In this document: one piece after another, positions 1-8,510 of the stretch | Layout of the letters: every line of letters starts with the position of its first letter | Numbering within the stretch: position 1 is the stretch's first letter | DNA from: Streptomyces sp. Ag109_O5-10 | Lineage (GTDB): Bacteria > Actinomycetota > Actinomycetes > Streptomycetales > Streptomycetaceae | Length of the DNA: 64,000 nt | Reading direction: 5' to 3' | NCBI RefSeq assembly: GCF_900105755.1 | Contig: NZ_FNTQ01000001.1 | Location: forward strand, 4,836,001-4,900,000 | The notes under the pieces: generated by a model | Database searches by the model: none | Seen by the model: the letters and a program-made list of their open reading frames with translations, nothing else | Told to the model about the DNA's origin: nothing | Translations under genes and position numbers: made by a program

Positions 1-370
1 GCCTCGAAGAGGTCGTGGCCCGGCTGCGTGGGCTCATCCGCCGCGCCGGGGCGGCCGACCGGCGGTCCGACTCCGTGCTCGTCGTCGGTGACCTCACCCT
101 GGACGAGGACAGCCACGAGGTCTCGCGGGCCGGGGAGTCGATCCACCTCACCGCCACCGAGTTCGAGCTGCTCCGCTTCCTGATGCGCAACCCGCGCCGG
201 GTGCTCAGCAAGGCCCAGATCCTGGACCGGGTGTGGTCGTACGACTTCGGCGGTCAGGCCAACGTGGTCGAGCTCTACATCTCGTACCTGCGCAGGAAGA
301 TCGACGTCGGCCGGGAGCCGATGATCCACACCCGGCGTGGCGCCGGCTACCTCATCAAGCCAGCCGCGTC

Positions 371-374
<4 letters not shown>
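1..374 (+). CDS. OmpR/PhoB-type response regulator, C-terminal part
   Basis: The gene is cut at its 5' end by the window edge; the reading frame is open from base 3. The visible part reads LEEVVARLR, the end of the receiver domain alpha-5 region, followed by a winged-helix Trans_reg_C domain (ATEFELLRFLM, then ISYLRRKIDVG and TRRGAGYLI near the end). This is the OmpR/PhoB DNA-binding fold, so the protein is a cytoplasmic transcription factor activated by phosphorylation. Its stop overlaps the start of the histidine kinase gene by the ATGA arrangement, so the two form a co-translated two-component pair. The phospho-acceptor Asp lies outside the window. Confidence 0.93.
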
Positions 375-2002
<1,628 letters not shown>

Positions 2003-2016
2003 CGAGAGTCGGTGCC

Positions 2017-3522
2017 ATGCGAACCGACTCTTCTCCCGGCACCCTGCCGGCGCGGGAGCATCTCCCGGCCGGTAACGCCGGTACGCCTGTCCTGGACGTA
2101 GTGATCCCCGTCTACAACGAGGAGAAGGACCTCGGCCCGTGCGTCCGCAGACTGCACGACCACCTCAGGCGAACGTTTCCGTACGCGTACCGCATCACCG
2201 TCGCGGACAACGCGTCCACGGACACCACGCCCCAGGTGGCGGAGCAGCTGGCGGCGGAGATCGCCGAGGTGACGTCGTTCCGGCTGGAGCAGAAGGGCCG
2301 CGGACGTGCGCTGCGGACCGTCTGGTCGGCCTCGGACGCGCCGATCCTCGCCTACATGGACGTGGACCTGTCCACCGACCTGAACGCGCTGCTGCCGCTG
2401 GTGGCGCCGCTCATCTCCGGCCACTCCGACCTGGCGATCGGTTCCCGGCTGGCCCGCTCGTCGCGCGTGGTGCGCGGCGCCAAGCGGGAGTTCATCAGCC
2501 GCTCGTACAACCTGATCCTGCGCGGCTCGCTGCAGGCCCGCTTCTCGGACGCGCAGTGCGGCTTCAAGGCGATCCGGCGCGACGTCGCGCAGGTGCTGCT
2601 GCCGATGGTCGAGGACACCGGGTGGTTCTTCGACACCGAGATGCTGGTGCTCGCCGAGCGCGCGGGCCTGCGGATCCACGAGGTGCCGGTCGACTGGGTC
2701 GACGACCCGGACTCGACCGTGCACATCGTGAGGACGGCGACCGAGGACCTCAAGGGGGTGTGGCGGGTCGGCAAGGCCCTGGCCACCGGTTCGCTGCCGC
2801 TGGACCGGGTCGCCCGGCCGTTCGGCGACGACCCGCGCGACCGTGACATCCAGGACGTGCCGAAGGGCCTGACCCGCCAGCTCGTCGGGTTCTGCGTGGT
2901 CGGCGGCCTGTCGACCGTCTTCTACCTCCTCCTCTACAGCCTCTTCCGGGAGTTCTCCGGTTCGCAGGTCGCCAACGCGCTCGCGCTGCTGGTGTCGGCG
3001 GTGGCGAACACGGCCGCCAACCGGCGCCTGACCTTCGGGGTGCGCGGCCGGGGCGGGGCGGTCCGGCACCAGGCGCAGGGCCTGGTCGTCTTCGGTATCG
3101 GCCTCGCGCTGACCAGTGGCTCCCTCGCCGCCCTGAACGCGGCGAGCAGCGACCCCGCGCACTCCACCGAACTGGCGGTGCTGATCGCCGCCAACCTCGC
3201 CGCGACCGTGCTGCGCTTCCTGCTCTTCCGCGCCTGGGTCTTCCCTGACCGCGACGGCACCGGCCGGCCGGAGTCGACGGTGGTGGCCCAGCACAACCCG
3301 TCGTCCCCTACCTGCACGACCGGCGGCTACCAGCCGTACCAGGAGCCGTACCAGCCCCAGGTCCCGCTCCCGCAGCGCCCGGCGAACCCACCGTACCCCC
3401 GGAACGGCACCACGACCACGCAGTTCCGCGCTGGTGAAGCCGCGAACGGCACCTGGAGGGACGCCACCGTGCAGTTGCAGCCGGTGCGCCCGCACGACAC
3501 CGAGCCGGGGGACCCCCGATGA
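2017..3522 (+). CDS. GT2 glycosyltransferase with GtrA-like C-terminal domain
   Basis: About 501 residues. The N-terminal half is a family-2 glycosyltransferase of the dolichyl-phosphate mannosyl/glucosyltransferase type: DVVIPVYNEEKDLG at the start, the DxD-like DVDLSTD, and CGFKAIRR. The C-terminal part (about residues 285-405) is a four-helix GtrA-like membrane domain starting QLVGFCVVGGLSTVFYLL, used in flipping or placing polyprenyl-linked sugars; the last 80 residues are Pro/Gln-rich and poorly ordered. I chose the ATG at 2017 because GACGAGAG precedes it; an in-frame ATG at 1981 would add 12 residues inside the kinase gene. It overlaps the next gene by ATGA. The GT2 + GT39 pairing matches Bacillus YkcC/YkcB. 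Substrate unknown. Confidence 0.9.
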   Translation: MRTDSSPGTLPAREHLPAGNAGTPVLDVVIPVYNEEKDLGPCVRRLHDHLRRTFPYAYRITVADNASTDTTPQVAEQLAAEIAEVTSFRLEQKGRGRALRTVWSASDAPILAYMDVDLSTDLNALLPLVAPLISGHSDLAIGSRLARSSRVVRGAKREFISRSYNLILRGSLQARFSDAQCGFKAIRRDVAQVLLPMVEDTGWFFDTEMLVLAERAGLRIHEVPVDWVDDPDSTVHIVRTATEDLKGVWRVGKALATGSLPLDRVARPFGDDPRDRDIQDVPKGLTRQLVGFCVVGGLSTVFYLLLYSLFREFSGSQVANALALLVSAVANTAANRRLTFGVRGRGGAVRHQAQGLVVFGIGLALTSGSLAALNAASSDPAHSTELAVLIAANLAATVLRFLLFRAWVFPDRDGTGRPESTVVAQHNPSSPTCTTGGYQPYQEPYQPQVPLPQRPANPPYPRNGTTTTQFRAGEAANGTWRDATVQLQPVRPHDTEPGDPR

Positions 3523-5711
3523 GCACCGACACCGAGCACCCGGCCCAGTGGGGCCCGCCCCCGACCGCGCCCCCCACGGCTCCCCCGCCGCCCCGGCAGG
3601 CCCCCGACGTCCCGGCGGCGCCCGCCCCCGGCCCCGGTGAACCGAAGCAGCCCTTCGTACGGAGACTGTGGCGCGGCCGCCCCGAGGACCCCCGCTGGGT
3701 GCGGCCGGCCTTCTTCGGCCTGCTGCTCGCCACCGCGGTGCTGTACTTCTGGAACCTGAGCGCCAACGGCTACTCCAACTCCTTCTACGCGGCCGCCGTC
3801 CAGGCCGGCACCAAGAGCTGGAAGGCGATGTTCTTCGGCTCGCTGGACGCGGGCAACGCGATCACCGTCGACAAGCCCTCGGCGTTCCTGTGGCCGATGG
3901 AGATCGCGGCCCGGATCTTCGGCCTGAACTCCTGGACGATCCTCGGCCCCGAGGTCCTCATGGGCGTCGGCACGGTCGCGGTCGTCCACGCCTCCGTGCG
4001 CCGCCGGTTCAGCCCCGCGGCCGGCCTGATCGCGGGCGCCGTGCTCGCGCTCACCCCCGTCGCGGCGCTGATGTTCCGGTTCGACAACCCGGACGCCATG
4101 CTGGCCCTGCTGATGGCGCTGGCCTGCTACTTCGTGGTCCGGGCCGTCGAGGACGGGCGTACGAGGTGGCTGGTGTGGGCGGGCGTGGCGATCGGCTTCG
4201 CCTTCCTCGCCAAGACGCTCCAGGCGTTCCTGATCCTGCCGGCGCTGGCGTTCGTGTACGCGGCCGTCGGCCCGCACACGTGGAAGAAGCGGATCGGGCA
4301 GCTGGCCCTGGCGACCGGCGCGCTGGTCGTCTCCGGCGGCTGGTGGGTGGCGATCGTCGAGCTGTGGCCGGCCTCCTCCCGCCCCTACATCGGCGGCTCC
4401 CAGGACAACAGCTTCCTGTCGCTGACCTTCGGCTACAACGGCCTCGGCCGCATCAGCGGCGACGAGACCGGCAGCGTCGGCGGCGGTGGCGGCGGCACCG
4501 GCTCCGGCCGCTGGGGCGCGACCGGCTGGGACCGGATGTTCAACGACGAGATCGGCAGCCAGATCTCCTGGCTGATCCCGGCCGCGCTGATCCTCCTGGC
4601 CGCCGGCCTGGTGGCGACCCGCAGGCTGCGGCGGACCTCGGTGACCCGGGCCTCGTTCCTGGTCTGGGGCGGCTCGCTGCTGATGACCATGATCGTGTTC
4701 AGCTACATGGCGGGCATCTTCCACCAGTACTACACGGTCGCCCTCGCCCCCTACACCGCCGCCGTGGTCGGCATGGGCGCGGGTCTCCTCTGGGAGAAGC
4801 GCGCCGAGCTGTGGGCGTCGATCACCCTCGCCGCCGCGGTGGTCTCGGCCGCGGTCTGGGGCTACGTCCTCCTCAGCCGCACCTCCACCTACCTGCCCTG
4901 GCTGAAGTACCTGGTCCTGATCGGCGGTCTGACCGCCGCGCTCGGCCTGATCTTCGCGGGCCGGATCTCCCGGCAGCTCGCCCTCGGGGCGGCCGCGGCC
5001 GGCCTGCTGGCCGCACTGGCCGGCCCGACGGCTTACACCCTCTCCACGGTGGACTCCGCGCACACCGGCTCCATCCCGACGGCCGGTCCGGCGGGCGCCG
5101 GCATGGTGGGCTTCGGCGGCGGTGGCGGTCCCGGCGGCGGCAGGGGCGGCTTCGGCGGCGGCACGGGCGGCGGTTTCGGCCGGAACCAGCAGGGCGGCAA
5201 CGGCACCACGCAGGGCCAGGGGCAGGGCCAGAACGGCACCGGCGGGTTCCCGGGCGGCGGTACCGCCGGGATCCCCGGCGGCGGGCGGATGGGCGCGGGC
5301 GGCGGCATGGGCGGCAGGATGGGCGGTGGCGCCGGCGGCCTGCTGAACGGCGCGACCGTCTCCTCCGAGGCCAAGGCACTGCTGCGGAAGAACTCCTCCC
5401 AGTACACCTGGGTAGCGGCGGCCGTCGGCGCGCAGAACGCGGCGAGCTACCAGCTCTCCACCGGCGACGCGGTGATGGCGATCGGCGGCTTCAACGGCAC
5501 CGACCCGTCCCCGACGCTCGCCCAGTTCGAGAAGTACGTGGCCGAAGGCAGGATCCACTACTTCGTCTCCTCCGGCACCGGCGGCGGCATGACGGGCGGC
5601 GGCGGCAGCGGCACGGCCTCGCAGATCTCCTCCTGGGTCGAGAAGAACTTCAAGAAGGTGACGGTGGGTTCGTCCACCTTCTACGACCTCACGCAGAAGA
5701 CGGGCGGCTGA
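3519..5711 (+). CDS. GT39 (ArnT/PMT-like) membrane glycosyltransferase, YkcB-type
   Basis: A 730-residue integral membrane protein. A Pro-rich cytoplasmic N-terminus (about 50 residues) is followed by a PMT_2/ArnT-type multi-spanning domain; the acidic SLDAGNAITVDKPSAF in the first extracytoplasmic loop is typical of the family, which uses polyprenyl-phosphate sugars as donors. Residues about 527-607 are an extreme Gly-rich segment with Met, Gln and Arg punctuation. The final 120 residues form the small globular tail seen in YkcB-like proteins (ITSWVEKNF-like helix, here ISSWVEKNFKKVTVG). It probably takes the lipid-linked sugar made by the preceding GT2 enzyme. The acceptor is unknown. A strong hairpin follows the gene. 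Confidence 0.88.
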   Translation: MSTDTEHPAQWGPPPTAPPTAPPPPRQAPDVPAAPAPGPGEPKQPFVRRLWRGRPEDPRWVRPAFFGLLLATAVLYFWNLSANGYSNSFYAAAVQAGTKSWKAMFFGSLDAGNAITVDKPSAFLWPMEIAARIFGLNSWTILGPEVLMGVGTVAVVHASVRRRFSPAAGLIAGAVLALTPVAALMFRFDNPDAMLALLMALACYFVVRAVEDGRTRWLVWAGVAIGFAFLAKTLQAFLILPALAFVYAAVGPHTWKKRIGQLALATGALVVSGGWWVAIVELWPASSRPYIGGSQDNSFLSLTFGYNGLGRISGDETGSVGGGGGGTGSGRWGATGWDRMFNDEIGSQISWLIPAALILLAAGLVATRRLRRTSVTRASFLVWGGSLLMTMIVFSYMAGIFHQYYTVALAPYTAAVVGMGAGLLWEKRAELWASITLAAAVVSAAVWGYVLLSRTSTYLPWLKYLVLIGGLTAALGLIFAGRISRQLALGAAAAGLLAALAGPTAYTLSTVDSAHTGSIPTAGPAGAGMVGFGGGGGPGGGRGGFGGGTGGGFGRNQQGGNGTTQGQGQGQNGTGGFPGGGTAGIPGGGRMGAGGGMGGRMGGGAGGLLNGATVSSEAKALLRKNSSQYTWVAAAVGAQNAASYQLSTGDAVMAIGGFNGTDPSPTLAQFEKYVAEGRIHYFVSSGTGGGMTGGGGSGTASQISSWVEKNFKKVTVGSSTFYDLTQKTGG

Positions 5712-5729
5712 CGGCTCCCTGACCGGCGC

Positions 5730-5762
5730 AAGGGCGGTGACCTCCACGGTCACCGCCCTTTG
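5730..5762 (+). terminator. Hairpin terminator after the GT2-GT39 operon
   Basis: A perfect 13-bp stem (5730-5742 with 5748-5760, core AGGGCGGTGACC) and a 5-nt loop lie 18 bases after the GT39 stop. No long T-run follows, as usual for Streptomyces terminators. Confidence 0.8.
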
Positions 5763-5867
5763 CCGTGCCCCGGAAACCCTCTGCCTCGCCCAGTTCACCG
5801 TGCTGCTCGACAACACCGTCCTCGACTTCGGCGTCCTGTCGGTCAGGTGGGCGACGCGGCCGGGGCC

Positions 5868-5957
5868 GCCGGGATCGGGGGGTACTTGTCCAGCGGCGGG
5901 TGCGGGTGGATTGTGGCTGGTCGCGCAGTTCCCCGCGCCCCTTTCAGCGGCGTTGGG
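5868..5957 (+). repeat. Copy of a dispersed intergenic repeat (TCGCGCAGTTCC family)
   Basis: The stretch contains GGGTGCGGGTGG and the core TCGCGCAGTTCCCCGCGCCC (5921-5940). The same core recurs four times in 18.9-19.4 kb and once at 37.5 kb, always between genes. No coding role is seen here. Confidence 0.6.
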
Positions 5958-5998
5958 GTTCTAGCATCCTGGAAGTGGTCGTGGAGGAGGGTGTGTCT

Positions 5999-6736
5999 AT
6001 GGCGCGGGCCAGTGTGTGGCTGGAGGAGAAGGGCGGCAAGGGCGGGCGCAGTGGTCAGCCGTCCGGGCTCGACCGGGCCAGGATCACCTCCGTCACCGTC
6101 CGGCTCCTCGATGCCGACGGGCTCGACAAGTTCTCCATGCGGCGGCTGGCGGCCGAGCTCAACGTGACCGCGATGTCCGTGTACTGGTACGTCGACACCA
6201 AGGACGACCTGCTCGAACTCGCCCTGGACGCGGCCTTCGGCGAACTGGCCCTGCCCGACGCCGCGGCCGGCGACTGGCGTGCGCAACTGCGCGCGCTGGC
6301 CACGGAGTACCGCGCCCTGCTGGTCCGCCACCCCTGGCTTTCCCCGCTGGCCGGCCGCTACCTCAACATCGGCCCCCACTCGCTCGCCTTCTCCCGGGTG
6401 ATCCAGCAGGTGGTCCGCCGCGCCGGTCTGCCCGCCCACGGCGTGACCGGCGCGATCTCGGCCGTCTTCCAGTTCGTCTACGGCTACGGCACGATCGAGG
6501 GCCACTTCGCCGAGCGCGTGGCGGCGGCCGGCATGACCCCGGACGAGTACTTCGACACCGCGATGAACGCGGTGACCGAGACCCCGGCGACCGCACAGAT
6601 CATCGAGGAGTCCAGGGACCTCCTGGCGGCGCGGGGCGGCGACACCGTCGCCGAGATGCTGGACCGGGACTTCACGTTCGCGCTGGATCTGCTGATCGCG
6701 GGAATCGAGGCGATGGTGGCGAAGGGCGCCCGGTAA
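5999..6736 (+). CDS. TetR/AcrR-family transcriptional regulator
   Basis: A 245-residue protein with an N-terminal TetR helix-turn-helix at about residues 25-70: DRARITSVTVRLLDADGLDKF, then the recognition-helix pattern SMRRLAAELNVTAMSVYWYV. The remaining helices form a TetR_C-type ligand/dimerisation domain. The ATG at 5999 is chosen because GGAGGAGG lies about 9 bases upstream; a GTG two codons earlier is too close. The gene stands alone between a terminator-bounded operon and a tandem repeat, so no target can be assigned from context; autoregulation would be normal for the family. Confidence 0.9.
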   Translation: MARASVWLEEKGGKGGRSGQPSGLDRARITSVTVRLLDADGLDKFSMRRLAAELNVTAMSVYWYVDTKDDLLELALDAAFGELALPDAAAGDWRAQLRALATEYRALLVRHPWLSPLAGRYLNIGPHSLAFSRVIQQVVRRAGLPAHGVTGAISAVFQFVYGYGTIEGHFAERVAAAGMTPDEYFDTAMNAVTETPATAQIIEESRDLLAARGGDTVAEMLDRDFTFALDLLIAGIEAMVAKGAR

Positions 6737-6789
6737 GGGGCGCCGGGGGTACCCCCGGCCGCGGCCTGGGGGAGGAACCGCGCGGCCGG

Positions 6790-6963
6790 CCACGACGGCG
6801 CCGCAGCCGACCGGCGGCCTGCTCAGCGGGCCAGGACGGCGCCGCAGCCGACCGGCGGCCTGCTCAGCGGGCCACGACGGCGCCGCAGCCGACCGACGGC
6901 CTGCTCAGCGGGCCACGACGGCGCCGCAGCCGACCGACGGCCTGCTCAGCGGACCAGGACGGC
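6790..6963. repeat. 41-bp tandem repeat, four copies plus a partial fifth
   Basis: Units begin at 6790, 6831, 6872 and 6913, exactly 41 bases apart, each reading CCAsGACGGCGCCGCAGCCG and ending CTGCTCAGCGG; a fifth breaks off after about 10 bases at 6954. Units differ at only a few positions, so the expansion is recent. It occupies most of the 310-base spacer between the TetR gene and the convergent oxidoreductase gene, and no gene is apparent there. Confidence 0.9.
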
Positions 6964-7046
6964 CGGCTTCAGGGTCTGGGCCCAGCACTGCCCGAAGCCG
7001 GCCGCCGTCGGCCCCGGGTAGCCCGTCCTGGGCAGCCGACCGTGCC

Positions 7047-7520
7047 CTACGCGTCCGGTGAGGCCAGCCGCGCCGGGAACCCGCCGGTGGCCACCGGCCC
7101 CCACTTCTCCGGCGTCACCCGGATGATCGACTTCCCCTGCTTCACCATCGCCGCCCGGTACTCGTCCCAGTCCGGGTGCTCCCCGGCGATGTTCCGGTAG
7201 TACTCCACCAGCGGCTCCACCGACTCGGGCGAGTCGATCACCTCGGCCCGGCCGTCCACCTGGACCCACGGCCCGTTCCAGTCGTCGCTCAGGACGAGCA
7301 GGCTCACCCGCTCGTCCCGCTTGGCGTTGCGGGTCTTGGCCCGCTCGGGGTAGGTGGAGACGACGATGCGCCCGGAGTCGTCGACCCCGCAGGTCAGCGG
7401 CGACCCCTGCGGGCTGCCGTCGGCGCGCCGGGTGAGCAGGATCGCGCGGTGGCGGGGTCGTACGAAGTCCAGCAGTTCGTCGAGGGAGACGGTGGTGTTC
7501 GTCGCGATGTTCGGTGCCAT
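7047..7520 (-). CDS. PPOX-class split-barrel oxidoreductase (likely F420- or flavin-dependent)
   Basis: A 157-residue protein of the pyridoxamine-5'-phosphate-oxidase-like split beta-barrel family. The pattern HRAILLTRRADGSPQGSPLTCGVDDSGRIVVSTYPERAKTRN-like (RAK, then NAKRDERVSLLVL) and the closing GKSIIRVTPEKW are typical of the actinobacterial F420-dependent 'PPOX class' subfamily. Such proteins reduce or oxidise small molecules with F420 or a flavin; the substrate is not predictable. It ends against the 41-bp repeat and is transcribed leftward, alone. Confidence 0.9.
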   Translation of the reverse strand: MAPNIATNTTVSLDELLDFVRPRHRAILLTRRADGSPQGSPLTCGVDDSGRIVVSTYPERAKTRNAKRDERVSLLVLSDDWNGPWVQVDGRAEVIDSPESVEPLVEYYRNIAGEHPDWDEYRAAMVKQGKSIIRVTPEKWGPVATGGFPARLASPDA

Positions 7521-7574
7521 GGCGCCAGCCTAGGGGCGCGGGGCCTGCTCAGCCTGCTCCTGGCGGGCTCATGT

Positions 7575-8396
7575 TCAGGCCTGCGGCAGCGACTCGCCCT
7601 GGACCGCCTGGATCTCCAGCTCGATCTTGAGGGTGGTGCCGATGGCGGCGATGCCCGCCTGGACCACCTGGTTGTAGTTCATGGCGAAGTCCTCGCGGTG
7701 CAGCTCGGTCGTCGCGCGGAACGCGGCGCGGGTGCCGCCCCACGGGTCGGCGCCGGTGCCGAGGTAGGCGAGGTCGAGGTCGACCGGCCGTACGACACCG
7801 TGCAGCGAGAGCTCGCCGTGCACCGTCCAGCGGTCGGAGCCGGCCGCCGTCAGGCCCGTCGAGACGTAGGTGATCTCGGGGTGGCGTTCGACGTCGAGGA
7901 AGTCGGCGGAGCGCAGGTGGGTGTCGCGCATGCCGTTGCCGGTGTCGATGGAGGCGGCCCGGATGACCGCCTGGACACGGGACTTGGTGACGTCGTCGGG
8001 GGCGATCTCGATCCCCGCGCTGAAGTCCGTGAACCGGCCGCGGACGCTGGAGATGCCCAGGTGCTGGGCGACCGCACCCACCGTGGAGTGCGCCGGGTCC
8101 ACCGTCCACGGGCCCGGCGGGGGCAGTTCGGTGCCGCCCTGCCGCGCCAGCGTCACCGTGCCGACCTCGGCGCGGCCGCTCGCGGTCACGATGGCGCTGG
8201 AGGCGGCGGGCGCGTAGCCCAGCGCAGTGACGATGACGGTGTACGCCCCCGGCGCGAGCGGGTTCGGGTCACGCACGGTGCCCTCGTCGTCGGCCTCGGC
8301 CCGCAGCACCTGGCTGCCGGTCATGTCGGTCACCGTGACGACCGCGTGCGACACGGCCCATCCGTCCCGGGTGCGGATCCTCGCGGTCAGTCCCAT
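7575..8396 (-). CDS. YceI-family protein with an N-terminal Cna-B/carboxypeptidase-regulatory-like domain
   Basis: About 273 residues. Residues 1-95 are a beta-sandwich of the carboxypeptidase regulatory-like type (AVVTVTDMTGSQ..., GAYTVIVTALGYAP). Residues about 100-273 are a YceI domain (WTVDPAHSTVGAVAQHLG, GRFTDFSAGIEI, SADFLDVERHPEITY, ELSLHGVVRPV), a lipocalin-like barrel that binds polyprenoids or amphiphiles. No signal peptide is visible, unlike E. coli YceI. The start at 8396 has AGGGAG 8 bases upstream; an upstream GTG (8417) is less likely. It lies 114 bases downstream of the efflux-pump gene, whose C-terminus carries the same domain type, so a joint role is likely. Confidence 0.88.
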   Translation of the reverse strand: MGLTARIRTRDGWAVSHAVVTVTDMTGSQVLRAEADDEGTVRDPNPLAPGAYTVIVTALGYAPAASSAIVTASGRAEVGTVTLARQGGTELPPPGPWTVDPAHSTVGAVAQHLGISSVRGRFTDFSAGIEIAPDDVTKSRVQAVIRAASIDTGNGMRDTHLRSADFLDVERHPEITYVSTGLTAAGSDRWTVHGELSLHGVVRPVDLDLAYLGTGADPWGGTRAAFRATTELHREDFAMNYNQVVQAGIAAIGTTLKIELEIQAVQGESLPQA

Positions 8397-8510
8397 CCCG
8401 TTTCTCCCTGCAGACACTCAAACACTCAGACAATGACAAATTGGCCGTATGAGACCGGCCCGCGGCGGGCGCCTCCTTGTGGGCGCGCCCGCCACGGGCC
8501 GGAGTTCGAA

